A model generated the notes under the pieces. That model had not been told where the DNA came from. It ran no database searches and worked only from the letters and a program-made list of their open reading frames with translations. Made by a program: the position numbers and the translations under genes. A DNA stretch of 64,000 nt from Streptomyces sp. NBC_01116 (GTDB taxonomy: Bacteria > Actinomycetota > Actinomycetes > Streptomycetales > Streptomycetaceae): the NCBI RefSeq assembly GCF_041435495.1, contig NZ_CP108644.1, positions 6,495,501 to 6,559,500 on the forward strand. The letters are read 5' to 3'. Shown here one piece after another: positions 52,536 to 63,349 of this stretch. Position 1 is the stretch's first letter; every line of letters starts with the position of its first letter.

Positions 52536-54238
52536 GGCTGCCCTCCCGCCGTGGCCGGACGCGCGGGGGGCGGCGGACCGTCGGGGGAGTCCGCGGCGCG
52601 CCCGGCTGGCTCCCGCGGTCCGGGCTCTGCCAGCGCCTCCGGCAGGACGACCGTGAACACCGCACCGCCTCCGTCCGCCCCGGACACCGTCACGCTGCCT
52701 CCCTGACGCTCGGCGAGCCTCCGTACGAGGGCGAGCCCGAGGCCGCGCCTGCCGTGCGCCGGGACCTCCTTGGTGGACCAGCCCTCCGTGAAGATCGACG
52801 CGTACTGCTCGCGGGGGACGCCCGGGCCGCTGTCGCGCACCTCCAGGATCACCGTACGGCCCTCCGTGCTCATCCCGACCTCGATCCGCGCCCCGTCCGA
52901 TCCGGCCGCCGCGTCCGTGGCGTTGTCGACCAGGTTGCCCATGACGGTGACCAGGCCCCGGGGATCGACCACCCGGTCCGGCAGCAGGGTGCCGGGGGCC
53001 AGCCGCAGCGATACGCCGCGCTCGGCGGCGACCGTCGCCTTGCCCACGAGGAGGGCGGCCAGCAGCGGGTCCTGGATCTTCTCGGTGACCTGCTCGGCCG
53101 TCGCCCGGTGCACGCCCACCACCTCCGTGACGAACTCCATCGCGTCCTCGTGCATCTCCAGCTCCAGCAGTCCGAGCAGGGTGTGCAGCCGGTTGGCGTG
53201 CTCGTGGTCCTGGGCGCGCAGGGCGTCGATCAGCCCGGTGGTGGAGTCCAGCTCCCGGCCCAGGTGCTCCAGCTCGGTCCGGTCGCGCAGGGTCACCACG
53301 GCCCCGCCGTCGTCCGTGGGCATCCGGTTGGCCAGCAGCACCCGGCTGCCCCGCACCGCCAGCAGGTCGTCGCCGACCACCCGCCCGGCCAGCACGTCCG
53401 CGGTCCTGCCGTCGCCCAGCACCTCCTCCAGCGTCCGGCCCGCCGCCTCCGGGCCCACGCCCAGCAGCCGTTGCGCCTCGTCGTTCAGGAGCCGGACGCG
53501 GCCGGTCCCGTCCAGGGCGACGACTCCTTCGCGGATGCCGTGCAGCATGGCCTCGCGCTCCGTCAGCAGCGCGGAGATGTCGGAGAACGCCAGGTCATGG
53601 GTCTGCCGTTGCAGTCGGCGGGAGATCAGATACGCGGCGAGCGCCCCGACGGCCAGGGCTCCGCCCGCGTACGCGAGCAGCCCCGGGATCGCCCCGAGGA
53701 GCCGGGCGCGGACGCTGTCGTAGGCGATGCCCACCGACACCGCGCCGACCACATCGCCGGACGGGCCGAGCAACGGCACCTTGCCCCGCGCCGAGCGGCC
53801 GAGGGTGCCGCTGTCGATCTCCATCACCTCGCGGCCGCGCAGCGCCTCGCCGGGGTCGGTGGAGACGATCGCGCCGATCCGGTGGGTGTCGGGGTGCGAC
53901 CAGCGCACCCCGCGCTGGTTCATGACGACGACGTACTCCGCCCCGGTCGCCCGCCTGACCCGCTCGGCGGCCGACTGGACGGGGCCCTTGACCGACGGGT
54001 CGGTGCTGGTCAGGTCCCGCACGATCCCCGGCTGGGCGGCGGTGCTCTGGGCGATGGCGAGGGCGCGGCGCATCGCCTGGTCGTCCAGCTGGTCGCTGAG
54101 GGGAGCCAGGAACAGGCCGGTGACCAGGATCGTCACGCCGGTGATGATGGTCAGCTGCATCAGCAGGACCTGGGAGAAGACCCGCTGGGGCCAGCCGAAC
54201 CGGCGCAGTCCCCGGCCGGGGGTCGGTGGGGCGTTCAT
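52532..54238 (-). CDS. Sensor histidine kinase, CitA/DcuS family
   Basis: 568 residues from ATG 54238. Two membrane helices (LLMQLTIITGVTILVTGLFL and LLAYAGGALAVGALAAYLI) flank a periplasmic PAS-like sensor with RRATGAEYVVVMNQRGVRWSHPDTHRIG region (motifs VVVMNQRGVRWSHP and HRIG typical of CitA). A cytosolic PAS follows (DGTGRVRLLNDEAQRLLG), then an unusual His box: RAQDHEHANRLHT, where the HEH histidine is the phosphorylation site in this family. The ATPase has DNATDA, DSGPGVP and RRGLGLALV. It probably senses citrate or another carboxylate. The C-terminal 30 residues are Pro/Ala-rich. Confidence 0.9.
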   Translation of the reverse strand: MNAPPTPGRGLRRFGWPQRVFSQVLLMQLTIITGVTILVTGLFLAPLSDQLDDQAMRRALAIAQSTAAQPGIVRDLTSTDPSVKGPVQSAAERVRRATGAEYVVVMNQRGVRWSHPDTHRIGAIVSTDPGEALRGREVMEIDSGTLGRSARGKVPLLGPSGDVVGAVSVGIAYDSVRARLLGAIPGLLAYAGGALAVGALAAYLISRRLQRQTHDLAFSDISALLTEREAMLHGIREGVVALDGTGRVRLLNDEAQRLLGVGPEAAGRTLEEVLGDGRTADVLAGRVVGDDLLAVRGSRVLLANRMPTDDGGAVVTLRDRTELEHLGRELDSTTGLIDALRAQDHEHANRLHTLLGLLELEMHEDAMEFVTEVVGVHRATAEQVTEKIQDPLLAALLVGKATVAAERGVSLRLAPGTLLPDRVVDPRGLVTVMGNLVDNATDAAAGSDGARIEVGMSTEGRTVILEVRDSGPGVPREQYASIFTEGWSTKEVPAHGRRGLGLALVRRLAERQGGSVTVSGADGGGAVFTVVLPEALAEPGPREPAGRAADSPDGPPPPARPATAGGQP

Positions 54239-54384
54239 CGTAGAGACGGTAAGCGCCGGGCGGCCGGGGCGGAAATTCGGCCGCGTCCCGGTCCGGCCGG
54301 CGGGCCTGTGCCGTACGCGCCTCTTGCTTCGCGGCGCTGTGTCTGTGAGCGTTCCAGGAGCGTCTCCGAGGAGTTCGCCGTCAA

Positions 54385-54420
54385 CGCAATCTGCTTGCGC
54401 TTCTTGCGCTAATCTTGCGC
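54385..54420 (+). promoter_or_regulatory. LacI-type operator repeats and leaderless promoter
   Basis: CGCAA (54385-54389), five bases, TTGCG (54395-54399) forms an inverted repeat; TTGCGC recurs at 54395, 54404 and 54415. TAATCT (54410-54415) is a good -10 seven bases from the ATG. Suggests autorepression of the LacI gene. Confidence 0.5.
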
Positions 54421-54422
54421 TC

Positions 54423-55442
54423 ATGACGCGACGACTTGCTCAAGTGGCCCAGAAGGTGGGAGTCAGCGAGGCGACGGTCAGCCGGGTGCTGAACGGCAAG
54501 CCGGGCGTCTCCGACGCCACCAGGCAGGCCGTTCTCTCCGCGCTGGACGTCCTCGGCTACGAGCGGCCGACCCAGCTGCGCGGCGAACGGGCCCGGTTGG
54601 TCGGTCTGGTCCTGCCCGAGCTGCAGAACCCGATCTTCCCGGCGTTCGCCGAAGTGGTCGGCGGCGCGCTCGCCCAGCAGGGGCTGACCCCGGTGCTCTG
54701 CACCCAGACCAAGGGCGGAGTCTCCGAGGCCGACTACGTCGAGCTGCTCCTCCAGCAGCAGGTCTCCGGCGTGGTCTTCGCGGGCGGCCTCTACCACCAG
54801 GCCGACGCCCCGCACGACCACTACAAGGTGCTCGCCGACCGCAGGATCCCCGTCGTGCTGATCAACGCGGCCATCGCCCACCTCGGCTTCCCGGGTGTCT
54901 CCTGCGACGACTCCGTCGCCGTCGAGCAGGCCTGGCGGCATCTCGTCTCGCTCGGCCACGAGCGCATCGGCCTCGTCCTCGGCCCGTCCGACCACGTGCC
55001 CTCGCAGCGCAAGCTCGCCGCCGCCCGGGTCCTCGCCGAGGAGGCGGGCACGACCGTGCCCGACGAGTGGGTGGCCCGCGCGATGTTCTCCCTGGAGGGC
55101 GGGCAGGCCGCCGCGATGCGGCTGCTGGACCGGGGCGTCACCGGCATCATCTGCGCGAGCGACCCGCTCGCGCTGGGCGCCGTGCGCGCCGCCCGCCGCC
55201 GCGGCCTCTCGGTGCCCGCGGACGTGTCGGTCGTCGGCTACGACGACTCGGCCTTCATGAACTGCACCGAGCCTCCTCTGACCACCGTCCGCCAGCCCAT
55301 CGAGGCCATGGGGCGCGCGGCCGTGGAGCTGCTCTCGGTGCAGATCGGCGGGCGGACCGTGCCCTCGGACGAGCTGCTCTTCGAGCCGGAGCTGGTGGTG
55401 CGCGGGTCCACCGCGCAGCCGCCGCGCGAGAATTCCCTGTGA
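54423..55442 (+). CDS. LacI-family transcriptional regulator
   Basis: 339 residues. HTH and hinge: RRLAQVAQKVGVSEATVSRVLNGKPGVSDATR (seen as VAQKVGVSEATVSRVLNG). The periplasmic-binding-fold core contains GLVLPELQNPIFPAFAEVVG, GVVFAGGLYHQ, GHERIGLVLGP and the effector-site GITGIICASDPLALGA-like segment, ending with VVGYDDSAF. ATG 54423 is leaderless-type. No sugar genes are adjacent. The operator-like repeats at its own promoter point to autoregulation. Effector unknown, likely a sugar. Confidence 0.92.
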   Translation: MTRRLAQVAQKVGVSEATVSRVLNGKPGVSDATRQAVLSALDVLGYERPTQLRGERARLVGLVLPELQNPIFPAFAEVVGGALAQQGLTPVLCTQTKGGVSEADYVELLLQQQVSGVVFAGGLYHQADAPHDHYKVLADRRIPVVLINAAIAHLGFPGVSCDDSVAVEQAWRHLVSLGHERIGLVLGPSDHVPSQRKLAAARVLAEEAGTTVPDEWVARAMFSLEGGQAAAMRLLDRGVTGIICASDPLALGAVRAARRRGLSVPADVSVVGYDDSAFMNCTEPPLTTVRQPIEAMGRAAVELLSVQIGGRTVPSDELLFEPELVVRGSTAQPPRENSL

Positions 55443-55496
55443 TCCGTAGTTAATTTGCGCTGACCTGGCCTCTGGTTCGGACCTGGTGGACAGCCC

Positions 55497-56765
55497 TCAG
55501 GGCCTCGCGCCGGGACGGCCGGGCAGCGGCTGTGGCGGCCGGGGGCCCGCGTACTGCCCGCTGGGGCGGATGCGGAGCGGGCGCTCTGCGTACTCCTCCA
55601 GCGCGTGGGCGATCCAGCCCGCGGTGCGGGACACCGCGAAAACGGTCTCGCCCGCGTCCGCCGGCATCCCCCGGGAGACGGACAGCACGGCCAGGGCCAG
55701 GTCGATGTTGGCGTGCAGCGGAGCGTGCCGCGTCGCCGTCTCCACCACCTCGCGGGCCGCCGCCAGCGCTCCGGCGGCCTGCGGCACGTCCTCCAGCAGC
55801 GCGAACAGGGCCGTCGCCCGCGGGTCCTCGCCCCGGTACAGCCGGTGGCCCAGCCCCGGCACCCGACGCCCGGTCCGCAGATGATCGGCGACCACGGGAA
55901 CCGCGCTGCCCCGGTCCACCGCCTCCCGGAGCATCCGGTGCGCCGGCCCGCTCGCCGCGCCGTGCAGCGGCCCCTCCAGCACGCCGAGGCCCGCCGAGAC
56001 CACGGCGTACGGGTGGGCCCGCGCGGAGGCGGCGACCCGGGCGGCCAGGGTGGAGGCGGCCAGATCGTGGTCGATCAGGAGGGTCAGGGCCGCGTCCAGT
56101 ACGGCGAGGGACGGGGCGTCGGCCGGCTCCGCGGTGAGCCGTGACCACAGGCCCCGTGCCAGGGGGCCCTCTCCGTCCGCCGGGTCGCCGAGCGGCGGCA
56201 GGGCGCCCACCAGGGTCGGGATCAGACTGCGGGCGCTGCTCAGCACCGCCTCGGGCGACAGGTCGAACCGCAGGGGATCCGTGGCCGCCGCAGCGGTCAC
56301 CGCCACCCGCAACCGGTCCGTGGACCCGCTGTGCGCGGGCAGGGCCCCGACCGTCCGGCGGGCCGCCGCGAGGGTCGCGGCGGCCGCGTTGAACCGGGCG
56401 CCGGGACGCAGCTCGCCCGTCCACAGCCACTCGGCGACCTCCTCGTAGCCGTGGTGACGGGCCAGCTCCGTCGCGTCGACACCGCGGAAGTAGCAGCGGT
56501 CGTCCTCGATGAGCGTGATGCCGGTGCGGAAGGCCAGGTCGCCCCCGGCCGGGGAGGCGTCCCGGCGCCCCGAGCGCCGGGCCAGCGTCCGGACCTGGTC
56601 CGCGTCGAACGTGCTGCCCCGCCCCCCGGCGGCCCGCGCGCTGCTCAGCTGGCCCCGGCTGACGTAGGCGTACACCGTCTCCGGCTTCACGCCCAGCAGC
56701 TCGGCGGCCTCGCGGGTGGTGAGCCGGGGCGGCCCCTGCTCGCCGGGCGCTGATTGATCCGTCAT
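55497..56765 (-). CDS. Citrate synthase-like protein with N-terminal DNA-binding-type HTH
   Basis: 422 residues from ATG 56765. Residues 10-60 form a MerR/excisionase-like helix-turn-helix (LTTREAAELLGVKPETVYAYVSRGQL). The rest is a citrate synthase fold with LIDHDLAASTLAAR, PLHGAASG, the second histidine in GLGHRLYRGEDPR and Asp in HANIDLALAVL. Catalytic residues are mostly kept, though the third-position context differs from NVDFYSG. HTH-fused citrate synthases may be enzyme, regulator, or both. ATG 56765 lies seven bases after TACGGT on its strand, with no ribosome-binding site. Divergent from a second citrate synthase gene. Confidence 0.85.
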   Translation of the reverse strand: MTDQSAPGEQGPPRLTTREAAELLGVKPETVYAYVSRGQLSSARAAGGRGSTFDADQVRTLARRSGRRDASPAGGDLAFRTGITLIEDDRCYFRGVDATELARHHGYEEVAEWLWTGELRPGARFNAAAATLAAARRTVGALPAHSGSTDRLRVAVTAAAATDPLRFDLSPEAVLSSARSLIPTLVGALPPLGDPADGEGPLARGLWSRLTAEPADAPSLAVLDAALTLLIDHDLAASTLAARVAASARAHPYAVVSAGLGVLEGPLHGAASGPAHRMLREAVDRGSAVPVVADHLRTGRRVPGLGHRLYRGEDPRATALFALLEDVPQAAGALAAAREVVETATRHAPLHANIDLALAVLSVSRGMPADAGETVFAVSRTAGWIAHALEEYAERPLRIRPSGQYAGPRPPQPLPGRPGARP

Positions 56766-56822
56766 GCCGACCACCGTATCCATCCTGAATCCATGAGTGA
56801 GGTCAAGAGTTCCCCTCTCGTG

Positions 56823-56881
56823 CATTGATTGAATCAACGTTGACAGAATTCAAGTCAAGCATAGACAGTCGAATCAATGTT
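56823..56881. promoter_or_regulatory. Promoter and repeated operator-like sites between the citrate synthase genes
   Basis: Plus-strand promoter for the downstream citrate synthase: perfect TTGACA (56840-56845), 16 bases, TAGACA (56862-56867). GAATCAACGTT (56831-56841) and GAATCAATGTT (56871-56881) are direct repeats exactly 40 bases apart, one overlapping the -35 and one just past the -10. The first is also half of an imperfect palindrome (56823-56839, CATTGATT/GAATCAACG). Confidence 0.6.
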
Positions 56882-56910
56882 CCGTGCGTCGAAGAGAGAA
56901 GAGAACAGCC

Positions 56911-58056
56911 ATGACCATCACACCCGCCGTCCCCCGCGGTCTCGCCGGCGTCGTCGTCACCGACACCGCCCTCGGCGATGTGCGCGGCCGTGAGGGCTTC
57001 TACCACTACCGCCAGTACTCGGCGATCGAGCTCGCGCGGACCCGCGGCTTCGAGGACGTCTGGCACCTGATGGTCCACGGCGAACTGCCCGACCGGGCGG
57101 CCGCCGCCGACTTCGCCGCCCGCACGGCCGCCCTGCGGAGCCTCCCCGCCGAGGTGCGCGAGGCGCTGCCCGCCATCGCCCGTGCCGGCGCCGTCTCCGG
57201 CCCCCTCGCCGGACTGCGCACCGCGCTGTCCCTGCTCGGTGCCTCGGCCGGATTCCGCCCCGTGTACGACATCGGGACCGAGCAGCGGCGCCAGGACGCG
57301 CTCACCGCCTGCGCGGCCGTCCCCACGATCCTCACCGCCCTGTACCGCCTGGGCCAGGGGCTCCAGCCGGTCGAGCCCCGCGAGGACCTGCCGCACGCCG
57401 CGAACTACCTGTACATGCTGACCGGGGCGGAGCCGGAGCCCGAGCACGCCAGGGCCGTCGAGCAGTACCTCATCTCCACCGTCGACCACGGCTTCAACGC
57501 CTCCACCTTCACCGCCCGGGTCGTCGCCTCCACCGGGGCCGACCTGGCCGCCTGCCTGGTCGCGGCGGTCGGCGCGCTCTCCGGACCGCTGCACGGCGGA
57601 GCCCCCAGCCGGGCCCTGGACACCCTGGACGCCATCGGCACCCCGGACCGCATCGACGGCTGGATCCGCGAACAGGTCCTCTCCGGCCGCCGCATCATGG
57701 GCTTCGGGCACCCCGTCTACCGCACCGAGGACCCGCGCTCCCGGATGCTCAAGTCCCTCGCGCAGGACTTCGGCGGGCCGCTCGTCGACTTCGCCGTGGA
57801 AGTGGAACGCCAGGTCGAGGCCATCCTCGCCGAGCTGAAGCCGGGCCGGGAACTGCACACCAACGTGGAGTTCTACGCCGGAGTGGTCATGGAGCTGTGC
57901 GGGCTGCCGCGCGCGATGTTCACCCCCACCTTCTGCGCGGCACGGGTGATCGGCTGGAGCGCCAATATCCTGGAGCAGGCGGAGGACTCGAAGATCATCC
58001 GCCCGGCGGCCCGCTACGTCGGCGCACCTCCGCCGCAGCCGGTCCCGGCACCCTGA
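56911..58056 (+). CDS. Citrate synthase paralogue
   Basis: 381 residues, from ATG 56911 with a purine-rich leader. Citrate synthase motifs: STVDHGFNASTFTARV, GPLHGGAPSRA with the first catalytic His, FGHPVYRTEDPR with the second, and NVEFYAGVV, where the usual catalytic Asp of NVDFYSG is Glu. It condenses acetyl-CoA (or propionyl-CoA) with oxaloacetate. The Asp-to-Glu change occurs in some relatives, so activity is plausible but not certain. A COG0523 GTPase follows by 23 bases, probably in the same operon. This is not the main Streptomyces citrate synthase, which I recall being elsewhere. Confidence 0.88.
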   Translation: MTITPAVPRGLAGVVVTDTALGDVRGREGFYHYRQYSAIELARTRGFEDVWHLMVHGELPDRAAAADFAARTAALRSLPAEVREALPAIARAGAVSGPLAGLRTALSLLGASAGFRPVYDIGTEQRRQDALTACAAVPTILTALYRLGQGLQPVEPREDLPHAANYLYMLTGAEPEPEHARAVEQYLISTVDHGFNASTFTARVVASTGADLAACLVAAVGALSGPLHGGAPSRALDTLDAIGTPDRIDGWIREQVLSGRRIMGFGHPVYRTEDPRSRMLKSLAQDFGGPLVDFAVEVERQVEAILAELKPGRELHTNVEFYAGVVMELCGLPRAMFTPTFCAARVIGWSANILEQAEDSKIIRPAARYVGAPPPQPVPAP

Positions 58057-58079
58057 CGACGCCCCGAGGAAGGCCCCCG

Positions 58080-59204
58080 TTGACCCCGCCCCGTACCCCG
58101 CAGATCCCGGTCGTCGTCCTGGCGGGCTTCCTCGGCTCCGGAAAGACCACGCTCCTGAACCATCTCCTCCGCAACCGCGAGGGCACCCGGATCGGCGTGA
58201 TCGTCAACGACTTCGGGGCCATCGAGATCGACGCCATGACCGTCTCGGGGCAGGTCGGCTCGACCGTCTCCCTGGGCAACGGCTGTCTGTGCTGCGCCGT
58301 CGACGCGAGCGAACTCGACACCTTCCTGGAGACCCTGACCCGGCCGTCCGCCCGGCTGGACGTGATCGTCATCGAGGCGAGCGGACTGGCCGAACCCCAG
58401 GAGATCGTCCGCATGCTGCTGGCCAGCGACAACCCGCGCATCCTGTACGGGGGCCTCGTCGAGGTCGTCGACGCGGCGGAGTTCGACGGCACCCGTCAGC
58501 GGCATCCGGAGCTCGACCGCCATCTCGCCGTCGCCGACCTCGTCGTCCTGAACAAGACCGACCGGGTGGGGGAGGCCGAGCGGGAGCGGCTGCGGGCGAC
58601 GGTCGCGGAGCTGAGCGGCCCCGCCGCCGTGATCTCCGCCGTGCACGGCCGGATCGACCCCGAGCTCCTCTTCGACCCGGCCCTGCGACCGGACCACGAG
58701 GACAAGGTCCGCCAGCTCACCTTCGAGGACCTGCTGCGGGAGGAGGCGGACGGGCACGAGGCGCACGACGATCACCTCCACGCCGCGTACGAGAGCGTCG
58801 ACTTCACCTCGGACATCCCCATGGACCCGCGCCGCTTCATCGAGTTCCTCGACTCCCGGCCCGACGGGCTCTACCGGATCAAGGGGTTCGCGGACTTCGG
58901 CGCGGGGGACCGGGACCACACCTACGCGCTGCACGCGGTGGGCCGCTTCCTGCGCTTCGTGCCCCGCCCGTGGGCGCGCGGCGAGCAGCGGCTCACCCGA
59001 CTCGTCATGATCGGCGCGGGCATCGACGCCAAAGCGCTGCTGGCCGGACTCACCGCCTGCCGCGCGGACGTGCCCGCCCTCGACGACTGCACCGATGCCG
59101 GTGCCGACGCCGCTGCCGTCGAACGCGGCATGTGGGGCGTGCTGCGGTACGTACAACAGGAGGCGGACCCCGTGGACGTACGGGAAGCGGCCGCGGAGGC
59201 GTAG
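58080..59204 (+). CDS. COG0523/CobW-family GTPase (metal chaperone type)
   Basis: 374 residues from TTG 58080, 7 bases after GAGGAAGG. G1 is LAGFLGSGKTTLLNHLL, the metal-binding CxCC motif is GNGCLCCAV near residue 68, and Walker B-like IEASGLAEP and G4 VLNKTD follow. The C-terminal CobW domain contains HAVGRFLRFVPRPW and a histidine-rich HEAHDDHLHAAY insert. COG0523 GTPases insert metals, often zinc, cobalt or iron, into target proteins. Co-occurrence with citrate synthase 23 bases upstream is notable: citrate binds metals. No Zur box was recognised upstream. Confidence 0.88.
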   Translation: MTPPRTPQIPVVVLAGFLGSGKTTLLNHLLRNREGTRIGVIVNDFGAIEIDAMTVSGQVGSTVSLGNGCLCCAVDASELDTFLETLTRPSARLDVIVIEASGLAEPQEIVRMLLASDNPRILYGGLVEVVDAAEFDGTRQRHPELDRHLAVADLVVLNKTDRVGEAERERLRATVAELSGPAAVISAVHGRIDPELLFDPALRPDHEDKVRQLTFEDLLREEADGHEAHDDHLHAAYESVDFTSDIPMDPRRFIEFLDSRPDGLYRIKGFADFGAGDRDHTYALHAVGRFLRFVPRPWARGEQRLTRLVMIGAGIDAKALLAGLTACRADVPALDDCTDAGADAAAVERGMWGVLRYVQQEADPVDVREAAAEA

Positions 59205-59241
59205 CACCCCCGGGCCGCTCCCCGTCGTACGCGAAGGGCGC

Positions 59242-61698
<2,457 letters not shown>

Positions 61699-61966
61699 CG
61701 CGGCTGCGACTCCTTCACAGATTCTGTTCGGACAACCTGAGCTTGTTCGGTACAACACGAGCTACTGACGCGGTCCATTGTGGACCGCCGGACTGACAAC
61801 GCCGACCTCGACCCGTCCGAAGCGGGCCGAGGGGGCCCGCCAGGACAGCGTCCGCGACACCATCGACGGAAACATCCGAGGAACGGGAACTTCGCCAGGT
61901 GCCGGTGCGCTTGCTTAGAGTGGCAGGTCTGGCAGGAAGTCCAGTATCGCGATCGAAGGGACGTAC

Positions 61967-63349
61967 ATGCCCATGGGTCACACGGCCACCGCACAGGCCG
62001 GCTCCGGCGGCTTGACAGCGACCGAGCACCGCCTGGCCAACGGCCTGCGTGTGGTGCTCTCCGAGGACCATCTGACCCCGGTCGCCGCGGTCTGCCTCTG
62101 GTACGACGTCGGCTCGCGCCACGAGGTCAAGGGGCGCACCGGTCTGGCTCACCTTTTCGAGCACCTGATGTTCCAGGGCTCGGGCCAGGTCAAGGGGAAC
62201 GGTCACTTCGAGCTCGTCCAGGGGGCCGGCGGCTCGCTCAACGGGACGACCAGCTTCGAGCGGACCAACTACTTCGAGACCATGCCCACCCACCAGGTGG
62301 AGCTCGCGCTCTGGCTGGAAGCCGACCGGATGGGCTCCCTCCTCGCCGCGCTCGACGAGGAGTCCATGGAGAACCAGCGCGACGTCGTCAAGAACGAGCG
62401 CCGCCAGCGTTACGACAACGTGCCCTACGGCACCGCGTTCGAGAAGCTGACCGCCCTCTCCTACCCCGAGGGCCACCCGTACCACCACACCCCGATCGGC
62501 TCCATGGCCGACCTGGACGCGGCCACGCTGGAGGACGCCCGCGCGTTCTTCCGTACGTACTACGCGCCCAACAACGCGGTGATCTCGGTGGTCGGCGACA
62601 TCGACCCCGAGCAGACCCTCGCCTGGATCGAGAAGTACTTCGGCTCCATCCCCTCCCACGACGGCAAGCGGCCGCCGCGCGACGGGACGCTCCCCGGCAT
62701 CATCGGCGAGCAGCTGCGCGAAGTGGTCCACGAGGAGGTGCCGGCACGCGCCCTGATGGCCGCCTACCGCCTCCCCCACGACGGCACCCGCGCCTGTGAC
62801 GCCGCCGACCTGGCGCTCACCGTGCTGGGCGGCGGCGAGTCCTCCCGGCTGCACAACCGCCTGGTCCGCCGCGACCGTACGGCGGTGGCGGCCGGTTTCG
62901 GGCTGCTGCGGCTCGCCGGCGCGCCCTCGCTGGGCTGGCTGGACGTGAAGACGTCCGGCGGTGTCGAGGTGGAGACGATCGAGGCCGCGGTCGACGAGGA
63001 GCTGGCCCGGTTCGCCGCCGAGGGGCCCACCCCCGAGGAAATGGAGCGGGCCCAGGCGCAGTTGGAGCGCGAGTGGCTGGACCGGCTCGGCACGGTCGCC
63101 GGCCGCGCCGACGAACTGTGCCGCTACGCGGTCCTGTTCGGCGACCCGCAGCTCGCCCTGAGCGCCGTGGGCCGCGTCCTGGACGTCACCGCGGAGGAGG
63201 TGCGCGCGGCGGCCGAGGCGGCCCTGCGCCCCGACAACCGGGCGGTGCTGGTGTACGAGCCCATCGAGCCGGCCGACGAGGCCGACGGGTCCGACGAGGG
63301 CGCGACAGGCACCGAGGGCACCGACGCGCACGAGGGGGCGGACAAGTGA
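61967..63349 (+). CDS. M16-family zinc peptidase, catalytic subunit
   Basis: 460 residues of the pitrilysin/MPP family. The inverted zinc motif HxxEH is HLFEH near residue 64, with the distal Glu in SMENQRDVVKNE. RLHNRLVRRD and SGGVEVETIEAAVDEELAR complete the two-lobed fold. ATG 61967 follows GAAGGGAC at 8 bases; ATG 61973 is possible. The acidic C-terminal tail ends with EGADK. The next gene overlaps by four bases (GTGA) and encodes the partner lacking the zinc motif, as in the two-subunit bacterial M16B peptidases. Confidence 0.9.
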   Translation: MPMGHTATAQAGSGGLTATEHRLANGLRVVLSEDHLTPVAAVCLWYDVGSRHEVKGRTGLAHLFEHLMFQGSGQVKGNGHFELVQGAGGSLNGTTSFERTNYFETMPTHQVELALWLEADRMGSLLAALDEESMENQRDVVKNERRQRYDNVPYGTAFEKLTALSYPEGHPYHHTPIGSMADLDAATLEDARAFFRTYYAPNNAVISVVGDIDPEQTLAWIEKYFGSIPSHDGKRPPRDGTLPGIIGEQLREVVHEEVPARALMAAYRLPHDGTRACDAADLALTVLGGGESSRLHNRLVRRDRTAVAAGFGLLRLAGAPSLGWLDVKTSGGVEVETIEAAVDEELARFAAEGPTPEEMERAQAQLEREWLDRLGTVAGRADELCRYAVLFGDPQLALSAVGRVLDVTAEEVRAAAEAALRPDNRAVLVYEPIEPADEADGSDEGATGTEGTDAHEGADK

